Source of the DNA: Methanomassiliicoccaceae archaeon COG_1
Lineage (GTDB): Archaea > Thermoplasmatota > Thermoplasmata > Methanomassiliicoccales > Methanomethylophilaceae
DNA: 64,000 nt
Assembly (NCBI GenBank): GCA_028561875.1
Contig: JAQQTI010000003.1
Coordinates: forward strand, 124,001 to 188,000
Direction of reading: 5' to 3'
The notes under the pieces were generated by a model, which did not search any database, was not told the DNA's origin, and saw nothing but the letters and a program-made list of their open reading frames with translations. The position numbers were made by a program, and so were the translations under genes. Of this stretch, positions 56,242 to 64,000 are shown one piece after another. Position 1 is the stretch's first letter. Each line of letters begins with the position of its first letter.

Positions 56242-57075
56242 TTACACCTGTATTGCGCCTAGTACGAAGGACAGCAGGGCGGCGAACATCGCTACTTTCG
56301 CGAACTTCTCCGCCCGGCGCGGGTCTACAAAGACAGTCCCCGCGCAGTAAATAAAGATTGCATCGGCTGCCAGGACGGTGGCGTAGAGGATGCTGAAGGT
56401 TTCGTCAACCAAGGGGATGAAGCTCAGCAACGGGCCGGCAACGAAAAAAGCGGCGGCGGCGCCGGCAGCGGCGCGGTCGCCGATCACCATCGGCAGCGTC
56501 CTCCGGCTCCCGCGGTCGGACTCCTCGTCCTCGATGTCCTTGGCGATCTCCCTTCCAATGGAGACCAGGGAGGCGAGTACGGCTAGTGCCCACACCGTCG
56601 AGAAGTCTCCGACGAGCGCGCCGCCGAAGACGAAGACGAGGCCGGTCAGCAAGGCGATGCAGAGGTTGCCGACGAAGCCCCTCTGCTTGAGTATGCTCTC
56701 GTAGGCCGCCATGAGCGTCACGGCGAGGACCGCAATGGCAACGGCCCAGGCGCTGCCGTCGGCGAGGAAGGTCAAGGCCGAGAGCAAGATCGTTGCCGCG
56801 AATCCTCCGTACCCGCAAGCGCGGGCCGCCTTGGGTCCAATCTCGCCGGAAGGCACCGGCCTCCCGGGGTGCGCGGTTTTGTCGACCTCCCTGTCTACGT
56901 AGTCGTTGAGGGCGTTGCCCCCTGCTACAGCGCAGGCGACCGCGGCGCATCCCAGTGCTACGTTGGCGGCATGACCTCCGACATCGTAGCCGGCGGCGAT
57001 GAAACACGCCACCAGCACGCCTATGGCGGCGATGATCGCGTTGTTGAGCCTGAATAGGCGGAGGTACTTGTTCAC
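56242..57075 (-). CDS. UbiA-family prenyltransferase (digeranylgeranylglyceryl phosphate synthase)
   Basis: A 277-residue membrane enzyme with eight or nine helices that adds the second geranylgeranyl chain. GGNALNDYVDREVDKTAHPGRP is the first Asp-rich motif, followed by PSGEIG; REIAKDIEDEESDRGSRRTL is the second. Adjacent to GGGP synthase on the same strand, which supports the lipid role over other UbiA reactions. Confidence 0.93.
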   Translation of the reverse strand: MNKYLRLFRLNNAIIAAIGVLVACFIAAGYDVGGHAANVALGCAAVACAVAGGNALNDYVDREVDKTAHPGRPVPSGEIGPKAARACGYGGFAATILLSALTFLADGSAWAVAIAVLAVTLMAAYESILKQRGFVGNLCIALLTGLVFVFGGALVGDFSTVWALAVLASLVSIGREIAKDIEDEESDRGSRRTLPMVIGDRAAAGAAAAFFVAGPLLSFIPLVDETFSILYATVLAADAIFIYCAGTVFVDPRRAEKFAKVAMFAALLSFVLGAIQV

Positions 57076-57105
57076 GGCCGGGCCATGCGCCTCTCCCTAT
57101 TAGAA

Positions 57106-58095
57106 TCAGCGCGCGTAAACGTGGTAGAAACGGGAGAGGGAACCGTGCACGCGCTGCTCGTAGAGCGCCCCGAGCCTCATGGGGCCCGGGTCGTATATGT
57201 GCGGCATGACCACGCCCGCTCTGCATCCCGGCGCCAGCGTCCTGGTGAAAGCGTCGATCGCCCTCTCGTAGATGCTGTCGACCGGCTCCCCGCCCGTCTT
57301 GGTGGACCTGCCGTAAGGGAGGTCGCAGGCGATGGCTTTCACCCCGGGGAAGCGCTCGGGCACGTAACCGACGTCAACGGTGTCGTATTCCTCGAGTTCC
57401 AGGCCGTAGAACGCCATATTCTCGCGGGTGCCGGCCACCATCTCCGGGTCGAAGTCCGATGCTATGGCCTTCATGCCCATGTCCGCGGCTTCTATGACGA
57501 TACCCCCGGTCCCGCAGAACGGGTCCAGGACGGTGTCTCCGCGCTTCACGCCGGTGAGGTTCACCAGAGCCCTGGCATATCTGGGGTGGAGGGAAATCGG
57601 GGAGAAGAACGGGCGTTCGCTGGCCTTCCTCTTCTGCAGCGGGTCGGCCTCGAACCGATAGTCCTCGAGGTACAGGTGCACGCGATCGGAGATCAGCATG
57701 CGGACCGTGGTGTCTGGGTGCTTCAGATCGACCCGGTTGTTGGCGGACAGCGCGGCCCCCGCCCTCCGTACGAGGTCCTGGCTGTCCGCTTCCGGCATCA
57801 TCCCCCGGAAGCGCCTGTAGCGTACGGCGAAGGTCCCCTCGGGCAGCGCGGCCCCGGAGGCGCGGGCGAGATCCCCCGGGTCGAAGGAGCCCAGGTAGCG
57901 CCCGGCGTAATGGGAAAGTGCCAGGCGTTCGGATATAGTCCTCATCGCGGAGTCCGGTACGTCGAACACGACGTACCCCGGGCCGGCGGAGACGAAATGG
58001 TAGTCCCCGCCGCACTCGGCCATCGCGACCGCCGCGGCCTCGTCCCGGGGCATGTCCCCGAGCTCGCCGGACAGCTCGAAGAGGCACTCCGCCAT
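57106..58095 (-). CDS. tRNA (guanine10-N2)-methyltransferase, Trm-G10 type
   Basis: A 329-residue protein. An N-terminal THUMP/ferredoxin-like region (SQDLVRRAGAALSANN) precedes PFFSPISLHPRYARALVNL, VLDPFCGTGGIVIEA (SAM motif I) and ACDLPYGRSTKTGG (catalytic motif, usually DPPYG). It would dimethylate G10 of tRNA. A single Pro-to-Leu change in the motif is noted but may be natural in this clade. Confidence 0.88.
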   Translation of the reverse strand: MAECLFELSGELGDMPRDEAAAVAMAECGGDYHFVSAGPGYVVFDVPDSAMRTISERLALSHYAGRYLGSFDPGDLARASGAALPEGTFAVRYRRFRGMMPEADSQDLVRRAGAALSANNRVDLKHPDTTVRMLISDRVHLYLEDYRFEADPLQKRKASERPFFSPISLHPRYARALVNLTGVKRGDTVLDPFCGTGGIVIEAADMGMKAIASDFDPEMVAGTRENMAFYGLELEEYDTVDVGYVPERFPGVKAIACDLPYGRSTKTGGEPVDSIYERAIDAFTRTLAPGCRAGVVMPHIYDPGPMRLGALYEQRVHGSLSRFYHVYAR

Positions 58096-58103
58096 CGGAA
58101 CCC

Positions 58104-59045
58104 TCAGTCGGTGATGCCGTTCTCGGATACCATGAACACCGCCTCGCCCTCTGGCATGTTGGGCGAATCGATGAGCCTGGCTATTCTCTTTCCGGCCTTC
58201 CCTTTCCTCAGGTATATCCTGAAGGTTGATGTGTGGCCGACGATGGAGCCCCCGATCGGCCTCATCGGGTCTCCGAAGAACGCGTCCGGCTTCGCCGCGA
58301 CCTGGTTGGTCACGGCTATGGCCGCATTGTTCAGGGTGGCGAAGTTCAGCAGGTCGTGCATGTGCCTGTTCAGGATCTGCTGCCTCTCCGCCAGCGCGCC
58401 CCTGCCTAAGTACTCGGCGCGGAAGTGGGAGGTGAGGGAGTCGACTATCAGAAGCCTGACCTTGAGGTCCTTGGCCAGCTCCATCGCCTTGTCCACCAGG
58501 AGGACCTGGTGCTGGGAGTTGAACGCGCGGGCGACGTGAATCCTCTTGAGGGGCTCGTCGGGGTTCACCTCGAGGTAGTTGGCCATCTGGATGATCCTCT
58601 CGGGCCTGAAAGTGTTCTCGGAGTCGATGATGATGACGTCGGAGTCCAGACCGCCCCTATCCTCGGGAAGGGTGGCGTTGATCGCGAGCTGGAAGCAGAC
58701 CTGGGTCTTACAGCTTCCGAACTCCCCGAAGAATTCCGTGATGGCCTGGCTCTCGATTCCGCCCCCGAGGAGTTCATCGAAGGCCTTAGATCCGGTGGTC
58801 AGTTTCACAATGGAGGCGCGCCTCTGCAGGATGGCATCGCCGGTCTCGAAGCCGCCGATGTCCGCGCACAGTTTCGCACCCTCGATTATGTCCAGGGCCT
58901 TTTTCTCGCCGATCTCGCAGGTCTCCGCCAGCGTGGCGGGGGCGGCGACCGCGATGGACATGAGGTCTCCGTAGCCGGCGTCACGGAGCTTCTCTGCAAT
59001 CGCCGGGCCGACGCCGGGGATGTCTTCAAGGGTCTTCTCGGGCAT
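58104..59045 (-). CDS. radA: DNA repair and recombination protein RadA
   Basis: A 313-residue archaeal recombinase. N-terminal HhH domain ([20 protein letters not shown]), polymerisation motif region, ATPase core with Walker [19 protein letters not shown] and L2/His region [17 protein letters not shown]. Walker A reads GEFGSCKTQ where most RadA have GEFGSGKTQ; the sixth-position Gly is Cys (codon TGT). All other motifs are intact. Confidence 0.95.
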   Translation of the reverse strand: MPEKTLEDIPGVGPAIAEKLRDAGYGDLMSIAVAAPATLAETCEIGEKKALDIIEGAKLCADIGGFETGDAILQRRASIVKLTTGSKAFDELLGGGIESQAITEFFGEFGSCKTQVCFQLAINATLPEDRGGLDSDVIIIDSENTFRPERIIQMANYLEVNPDEPLKRIHVARAFNSQHQVLLVDKAMELAKDLKVRLLIVDSLTSHFRAEYLGRGALAERQQILNRHMHDLLNFATLNNAAIAVTNQVAAKPDAFFGDPMRPIGGSIVGHTSTFRIYLRKGKAGKRIARLIDSPNMPEGEAVFMVSENGITD

Positions 59046-59079
59046 GATTTCTCACTCCGATCATCACAATTCCGCCGGA

Positions 59080-59089
59080 GTATATAAGA
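59080..59089 (-). promoter_or_regulatory. TATA box of radA
   Basis: ATCTTATATA on the minus strand about 38 bp before the radA ATG. Confidence 0.5.
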
Positions 59090-59184
59090 TTCCACGGGAG
59101 GGGTGGCCGAATTTACCGAAAGTGACCGAAAGTGAGATGCCGGGTGCGAAAACATCGCAAAAAGCATCTGCGCCCGCCCCCAAT

Positions 59185-59194
59185 CTTAATAAAC
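59185..59194 (+). promoter_or_regulatory. TATA-like element of the small membrane protein gene
   Basis: CTTAATAAAC, 24-33 bp before ATG 59218; suggests a leaderless start there. Confidence 0.45.
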
Positions 59195-59217
59195 AACATA
59201 CCGAATCGGGAAGCGCA

Positions 59218-59589
59218 ATGGCCAAGAAGAGGCGCCTGATAGACGAGAAGAAGGAAGAGGAATACGAGTTCGCCCCCTCCAATTTCGACGAGAAGGAGTT
59301 CATCCTCAAAGAGAGGTACTCTGCCAAGGTCTTCCTGTTCGTCATCATGTTCTCGCTGATGATCGGGCTCGTCAACTCGTTCATCTGGGATGTCCTCGAC
59401 GACAAAACCATCATCACCCTCGTGGACACGCTCATAGTCTTCGGCTTCATGTTCGCCATGAAGCCGTTGCTTGTCTCGTTCGGCATCAGGGCCGACCTGC
59501 TCGAGACCAAGACCCTGCTCGGACACTACTTCTTCTACCTGACGATGGCCCTCGGGTTCTGCGTCCTCTGCATCAACACGCTGTGGTGA
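59218..59589 (+). CDS. small membrane protein of unknown function
   Basis: A 123-residue protein with a charged N-terminus (KKRRLIDEKKEEEYEF) and three helices, near residues 38-57, 66-86 and 98-120. No family recognised. The frame is open 200 nt further upstream, but the TATA element fixes the start at 59218. Confidence 0.7.
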   Translation: MAKKRRLIDEKKEEEYEFAPSNFDEKEFILKERYSAKVFLFVIMFSLMIGLVNSFIWDVLDDKTIITLVDTLIVFGFMFAMKPLLVSFGIRADLLETKTLLGHYFFYLTMALGFCVLCINTLW

Positions 59590-59904
59590 ACGGCCTCGGC
59601 CGCCCGCAAGCGGGCGCCCGATCCCCGTAATGGATTCTAGACCGAAGCCCCCTCCGTCGCACAAGCTGGGCGACGGTGCCGGACGCGTATTTCTCCGAAG
59701 TCGAACGCTGTACGCTTCGTCCAAGCGGTACGGCGGAAGGTCGTCGGGCCGTTCAAAAGAGCCGCCGGTACGCACTCCGCCCACTCTTCGACGGGTTCGA
59801 GGCCATCGGCATTAGGGGGCCGTGGATGGCCGCGACGACATCGGCGCCGTCGTGTAACCTCCGGCGCAGCCGGTGGAATCCGCCACCGGCTGAAGAACGG
59901 CCCC
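59590..59904. other. 315-bp gap between convergent genes with two hairpins
   Basis: No supported gene. CGCCCGC-AA-GCGGGCG forms a 7-bp hairpin at 59601-59616, just past the membrane-protein stop. CAGCCGGTGG and CCACCGGCTG form a 10-bp stem with a 6-nt loop at 59867-59892, just past the CCA-enzyme stop. Each is placed as a terminator for its gene, but neither has a T-tract. Confidence 0.45.
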
Positions 59905-61365
59905 TCATGCGTTCCGGCAGGTGTAAGCAAAGAACGAGCCGATCCGGATGGCCGATCGCGAGGGCTTCTGAAGGGGCAGGTCCCCGGGAGGGCGCGCCCG
60001 AGGATTCGGGGAGGGGAATCGGCACCCGTTCCGAAGTCGCTCGACCTTCCAGCTCAGGACCGGGTCCATGAGCTCGGTCAGGAGCAGCCGGTCCGACTCC
60101 GCTACGGAGCGCTCGTGACCGCGGACCTCCATCGAGTCGGGATCGATTTCCCTGCCGATGCCGGCGATGGCCGCCTCGTCCTCGATCATCTCCTGGGCGG
60201 TGAAGTACATCCTTTCGTTGATGACGTTCCACGAGCCGTTCTCCACGAACGGCTCGCCGAACTCCCCGCCCCTCCACTTCTGCAGGAAGTTGTCGGCGGC
60301 CCTCACCCAAACCGGGGGTCCGACGTGGCGCGCGGTCTTCGACAGAACGTCCCTCTCCAGCTCGAAGGCTATGGCGAGGCGGTCGCCGTCCATGGAGTGG
60401 ACGGCGCGCAGGACGTTGAAGTCGAAGTCGTTGAGCTTCTCGATGAGGGCGTACTGCGTCTTCCACAGCTGGGAGTACAGGTTGTCCTCGGTGGAGTCGG
60501 GGCGTTTGAACTCCACGGTGAGGATCCTCGACCCGTGCCGCGACGCCCTCTCCTCGATCTCCTCCTCGGTGAAGGGCCTCCTCCGCCTGGGGAAGAAGAA
60601 GCTCTCGGAGGGCTTCGCGAGGTAGTCCTTCGCGGCGACGATGAACAGCGCGAGGGTGTCGAGGTGGACGGCGGAGGCGACGTTCCTCCTCTTGTCCACG
60701 GGGTCGTACACCACGAGGGGGCCGATCATCGGCGGGCCGCGCTCGCGGATGACGATGTTGGTGCCCTCCCTCCACTCGCCGGCGGCGGCTTCGAGTACGC
60801 CGTCGAAGCTCCCGTACTTCATGACGAGGATCTCGCAGAGGTATCCGGAGAAGCCGCGGGTGTCGGGCTCGGCGCCGTAGGCGCCGATGCCCTTCATGAA
60901 CCTCTTGAGCAGGCGGGCCTGGTCCCTCTGCTCGGGGGCCATGTTGGCGAGGACGTAGTCGGTGTGGAACGGCGTCCGGTCCACGGCACTCTGTAGCCTG
61001 CTCGTGTCGTCGATGTGGTAGCTCGGGACGAGGTCCACGTCGACGCCCTCGTACCTCCCGCGGGTGTAGGGGTGTTCGGAGAACATCCTCGTGCCGTGGA
61101 GGATGTCGTCGCCCATCTTCAGCCCGATGCGCTCGAGCTCGCGGCGGGGGACCGTCGGCGGGAAGAGGATGAACAGGTCAAGGTCCGGGTCAGAGAGGTA
61201 GGTGTCCTTGGAGAAGGATCCGACGAAGCGGATCTCCGCCTCGATGCCCTCGTTCTCGATGTACTTCCGCACCGCGCGCCGGAGTTTCTCGGCGGCCTCG
61301 CGAATCGCCGCACGCTCCTCCTCGGAGGGCCTTATCTTTTCGAGGACATCGGACTCGACGCTCAT
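59905..61365 (-). CDS. cca: CCA-adding enzyme, archaeal class I
   Basis: A 486-residue tRNA nucleotidyltransferase. The catalytic motif GSFSKDTYLSDPDLDLFILF near residue 49 has the two metal Asp; the third acid is in YEGVDVDLVPSY. RTPFHTDYVLANM and FMKGIGAYGAEPDTRGFSGY are archaeal class I features. About 25-30 C-terminal residues are extra compared with the usual 440-460. The tRNAs in this window encode CCA, so its main role here may be repair. Confidence 0.93.
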   Translation of the reverse strand: MSVESDVLEKIRPSEEERAAIREAAEKLRRAVRKYIENEGIEAEIRFVGSFSKDTYLSDPDLDLFILFPPTVPRRELERIGLKMGDDILHGTRMFSEHPYTRGRYEGVDVDLVPSYHIDDTSRLQSAVDRTPFHTDYVLANMAPEQRDQARLLKRFMKGIGAYGAEPDTRGFSGYLCEILVMKYGSFDGVLEAAAGEWREGTNIVIRERGPPMIGPLVVYDPVDKRRNVASAVHLDTLALFIVAAKDYLAKPSESFFFPRRRRPFTEEEIEERASRHGSRILTVEFKRPDSTEDNLYSQLWKTQYALIEKLNDFDFNVLRAVHSMDGDRLAIAFELERDVLSKTARHVGPPVWVRAADNFLQKWRGGEFGEPFVENGSWNVINERMYFTAQEMIEDEAAIAGIGREIDPDSMEVRGHERSVAESDRLLLTELMDPVLSWKVERLRNGCRFPSPNPRARPPGDLPLQKPSRSAIRIGSFFAYTCRNA

Positions 61366-61372
61366 CGGCCCG

Positions 61373-61396
61373 CGATTATAATCGTGGGTAATAAAA
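61373..61396 (-). promoter_or_regulatory. TATA box and palindrome before cca
   Basis: Minus-strand TTTTATTA (61389-61396) is 25-31 bp before the cca ATG. The perfect palindrome CGATTATAATCG (61373-61384) lies between it and the start, a possible operator. Confidence 0.4.
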
Positions 61397-61404
61397 CTGA
61401 CCTC

Positions 61405-62238
61405 TCACGGCGACCAAGCGGGGTACCACTCGCTCCCGTAGGTCTCCGCCCTCCCGAACACGATGTCCTCGGCGAGGTCCAGGACCATCAGGTCCTCGCC
61501 GGCGACCGTCCTCACGCCCGACCTTTCCTCACAGATCCCCGCCTCTTTCGCGGGTCCGCGGCGGATCATCACGATGCCGAGGTGCACGAACACGCACAGC
61601 TCCGGCCTCGCAATCCTGCAGATCTCCGCCGCCGTGTCGGTGCAGAGGTGGTAGTCTATCCTGTTACCGGAGGGGGTGGTGACGTTCTGCACGAGGACCC
61701 TGCAGCCCCTGTACTGCTGGGCGATCCCCTCGGTGAACTCGGTGTCGCAGGTGTACCCGATGATGCCGTCGCCCGTATGGAACTTGAACCCAACCGTGGT
61801 GGGGTCGCTGTGCCTCGCCTCCGTCACCTCGGCCGTCATCCCGTCGATGTCCACCACGTCCCCCCCGCGCACCGTCCGGTGCCCGGCGACGAGTCCCAGG
61901 TGGTATTTAGAGATGCACGGGCCCAGGCCCCCCTCCCCCTCCATGACCGTTGCCGACCCGTAGAGGTGTCCGCGCCTCTCCCATCCGCCGTGGGTCATGC
62001 CCTCGATCACCGAGGGCGCGTCCGAGCAGTGGTCGGGGTGGCAGTGGGATACGATGACGGACTCTGTGCGGCCCAGGTCGTAGCGGATTCTGTTCATCTG
62101 GACGAGCGCCCCCGGTCCCGGGTCGATGTGCAGCACGTGCCCCCCGTGCTCGAGGAGCATGCCCCCCGTGCAGCGCGTCTGGTACATCGTGGTGTGCCTT
62201 CCGCCGCCGGTGCCGAGGAAAGTCAGGCGCGTCGTCAT
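61405..62238 (-). CDS. MBL-fold metallo-hydrolase
   Basis: A 277-residue beta-lactamase-fold hydrolase. TFLGTGGGRHTTMYQTRCTG and HIDPGPGALVQMN precede the metal motif VSHCHPDHCSD; further ligands are in EARHSDPTTVGF, GYTCDTEFT and VFVHLGIVM. It is close to the RNase Z/PhnP-like branch but lacks a tRNA-binding arm; substrate unknown. Divergent from the deaminase gene. Confidence 0.85.
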   Translation of the reverse strand: MTTRLTFLGTGGGRHTTMYQTRCTGGMLLEHGGHVLHIDPGPGALVQMNRIRYDLGRTESVIVSHCHPDHCSDAPSVIEGMTHGGWERRGHLYGSATVMEGEGGLGPCISKYHLGLVAGHRTVRGGDVVDIDGMTAEVTEARHSDPTTVGFKFHTGDGIIGYTCDTEFTEGIAQQYRGCRVLVQNVTTPSGNRIDYHLCTDTAAEICRIARPELCVFVHLGIVMIRRGPAKEAGICEERSGVRTVAGEDLMVLDLAEDIVFGRAETYGSEWYPAWSP

Positions 62239-62317
62239 GTCGCCCTTCCAATCCCGTCAAGGTATATCGTACTTGCCGAGCGCATCGGGCAAGCGTTATT
62301 ACCCAAGATACGTTCTC

Positions 62318-63613
62318 ATGCCTATGATCACCGTCTTCCGCGACGCATGGATCGTCACGCAGAACGACAGGAGGGAGATCCTCCGGGGGGACCTGGCCAT
62401 CGACGGGGAGCGCATCCTATCGGTGGGCGGGAGGTACGGGGATGCCGCCGACGAGGAGATCGACTGCTCCGGGGACATCCTCATCCCCGGGCTGATAAAC
62501 ACCCACACCCACGTAGCCATGAGCGTCATGAAGGGCGTGGTGGACGACCTGGAGTTCCCGGACTTCCTGGACAAGGTCTTCAGGATCGACGCCGACAGGA
62601 CGGACGCCGACCTGGCCCTGGGTACGAAGATCGGCTGCATGGAGATGATGAGGTCCGCCACCACCACTTTCGTGGACCTCTACTACTCCGAGGACGTCAT
62701 CGCCAGGGCCGCGCAGGAGGCGGGGCTGAGGGGGATCTGCTGCTGGTGCTGCCTCGACGAGGACAAGACGACCCAGAAGGGAAACCCCGTGCGGAACTGC
62801 AAGGAATTCCACCGCAGGTTCAAGGGCGAGAGGAAGGTCGTTCCCGGGGTGGGGCTGCAGGGGGTGTACGTCTGCAACGAGGAGACCTGCGTCCAGGCCA
62901 AGGAGTTCTCCGACGAGGCGGGCGCCCCCCTGACCTTCCACCTCTCCGAGACCGTCGGCGAGGTCAACGCCCACAAGAAGCGGTACGGTCTGCGTCCCGC
63001 CGAGTGGCTATCGCACATCGGCGTTCTGGGCCCGAGGGACATCGCCGCCCATTCCTCCTGGGTCACCATGAACGAGGTCCGCCTGATGGCCGAGGCTGGC
63101 ATGTCCGTGTCCTCCTGCCCGGTGTCCAACATGAAGCTCGCCACGGGAGGGGTCTGCCCCGTCCCGGAGTACGAGAAGGCGGGAGTGAACGTCTCCCTCG
63201 GGACGGACGGGAACACCACGAACAACACCCTCGACATGATCGCCGAGATGAAGGTGCTAGGCCTACTGCAGAAGCACTCCCGCTGGGATCCCACCGTGGC
63301 CCTCGCGCAGGACCTCCTCGACATCGTCACGAGGAACGGCGCGAAGGCGGTAGGGATGGAGGGCCTCCTCGGCTCCCTCGAGCCCGGGAAGTACGCCGAC
63401 GTCGTCGTGATCGACGGCGGGATGCCGAACGTCCGCCCCCTCGTCAGGGAGAACATCGTCGCCAACCTCGCCTACTCCCTAAGCCAGGCCGATGTGAAGA
63501 CCGTTATGTGCCAGGGCGACGTGGTCCTCAGGGACAGGGAGCACACCACCCTCGACCCCGAGGAGATCCTCCCGCAGGCCGAGGACGCCTGGAGGAGCCT
63601 CTGCCTGAGATGA
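62318..63613 (+). CDS. dadD: 5'-deoxyadenosine/MTA/SAH deaminase family amidohydrolase
   Basis: A 431-residue metal hydrolase. Metal ligands: LINTHTHVAMSVMKGV, the His of LTFHLSETVGE, IAAHSSWVT and LGTDGNTTNN; SCPVSNMKLATGGVCPV is the DadD/MtaD substrate loop. In methanogens this family deaminates 5'-deoxyadenosine, SAH and MTA. With mtnA-fucA at 44-45.5 kb it makes a salvage route for radical SAM by-products. ATG 62318 or 62324 are both possible. Confidence 0.9.
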   Translation: MPMITVFRDAWIVTQNDRREILRGDLAIDGERILSVGGRYGDAADEEIDCSGDILIPGLINTHTHVAMSVMKGVVDDLEFPDFLDKVFRIDADRTDADLALGTKIGCMEMMRSATTTFVDLYYSEDVIARAAQEAGLRGICCWCCLDEDKTTQKGNPVRNCKEFHRRFKGERKVVPGVGLQGVYVCNEETCVQAKEFSDEAGAPLTFHLSETVGEVNAHKKRYGLRPAEWLSHIGVLGPRDIAAHSSWVTMNEVRLMAEAGMSVSSCPVSNMKLATGGVCPVPEYEKAGVNVSLGTDGNTTNNTLDMIAEMKVLGLLQKHSRWDPTVALAQDLLDIVTRNGAKAVGMEGLLGSLEPGKYADVVVIDGGMPNVRPLVRENIVANLAYSLSQADVKTVMCQGDVVLRDREHTTLDPEEILPQAEDAWRSLCLR

Positions 63614-64000
63614 CCGAAGGCAACGGCCTCGTGATGTTCGCCGAACCCGACTACGCCGAGCTCGGCGAGATGGGGTACATGTTCGCGGACATGCACTTCC
63701 ACACGAACGTATCCGATTCCTTCACCGTACCGGAGGCGGCGGTGGCCCTCGCCCGCGAGCGCGGGACGGGCCTCGCCATCACCGACCACAACCTCATAGC
63801 CAGCATACCCAAGGCGATGAGGGCCGCCGGGGGAGTCACCGTAATCCCGGGGATGGAGGTCAGCACCACCGACGGCCCGCACATCCTCGTCTGGTTCTAC
63901 GAGTACAGGGACCTGCAGAGGTTCTGGTTCGGCTTCATCCGCCCGCGGCTACTGAGCTGTCCGTGGCTGGCCCTCGAAGACTGCCCGACGGAGAAGCTCC
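63610..64000 (+). CDS. PHP-domain phosphoesterase, truncated by the window end
   Basis: The first 130 codons of a PHP-superfamily hydrolase, overlapping the deaminase stop (ATGA). Metal-binding motifs are MHFHTNVSDS, AITDHNLIAS and GMEVSTTDGPHILVW. The family includes nucleoside and phosphate-ester hydrolases; the rest of the gene lies outside the window. Confidence 0.85.
   Translation, partial: MTEGNGLVMFAEPDYAELGEMGYMFADMHFHTNVSDSFTVPEAAVALARERGTGLAITDHNLIASIPKAMRAAGGVTVIPGMEVSTTDGPHILVWFYEYRDLQRFWFGFIRPRLLSCPWLALEDCPTEKL

Overview
The window is GC-rich archaeal chromosome from a methanogen. It carries a methanogenesis marker 11 gene, a complete Fpo-type membrane oxidoreductase operon without its F420-input genes, archaeal ether-lipid genes, aIF5A, RadA, NOP5 and TATA-box promoters often about 25 bp from a leaderless start. 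Two housekeeping genes, uppS and pyrE, are interrupted only by an in-frame TAG while TAG is almost unused as a stop. Together with the reduced Fpo complex and a Thermoplasma-type radical SAM/B12 gene, this points to a pyrrolysine-using member of Methanomassiliicoccales (inference; no pyl gene or rRNA lies in the window).

Layout. 1-1430: part of a transglutaminase-like surface protein. 1.5-6.0 kb: the AMP/nucleotide pathway (ribose-1,5-bisphosphate isomerase, form III RuBisCO, AMP phosphorylase) followed by a polysaccharide deacetylase. 6.1-11.9 kb: folD, kptA, marker 11, amber-containing uppS, a B12/radical SAM gene and convergent proC. 12.0-22.7 kb: fpoABCDHIJJKLMN in one run with start/stop overlaps. 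22.7-30.2 kb: decayed small genes, polyprenyl synthase, geranylgeranyl reductase, NOB1, CarS, amber-containing pyrE, UDG and a HAD phosphatase. 30.2-35.2 kb: smc-scpA-scpB. 35.3-39.9 kb: an ABC transporter with a fused double permease and two different ATPases, then a PhoU-like gene and a phosphohexomutase.

41.2-47.3 kb (minus strand): speB-aIF5A, and an overlapping rtcA-arfC-mtnA-fucA-nop5 run. 47.4-48.7 kb: three tRNAs, with two near-identical tRNA-Val genes in inverted orientation around a multi-zinc-ribbon gene that has a palindromic operator candidate. 48.8-50.9 kb: a convergent aldehyde-dehydrogenase-like and radical-SAM-like pair, both lacking catalytic cysteines. 50.9-59.6 kb: ACT-domain and zinc proteins, tRNA-Leu, a membrane-AlbA_2 fusion, a disordered basic protein, GGGP synthase, UbiA, Trm-G10 and RadA. 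59.9-64 kb: CCA-adding enzyme, an MBL hydrolase, 5'-deoxyadenosine deaminase and a partial PHP gene.

Functional links. Most of the ether-lipid pathway is present (prenyl synthase, GGGP synthase, UbiA, CarS, GGR), plus UppS for the glycan carrier. mtnA-fucA and the deaminase near 63 kb fit salvage of 5'-deoxyadenosine left by radical SAM enzymes. kptA, rtcA, Trm-G10, CCA enzyme, NOB1 and NOP5 make the window rich in RNA processing. Several genes run on without a stop at their expected end, and some small genes carry clear frameshifts, so either tight overlap or sequence indels affect this assembly.
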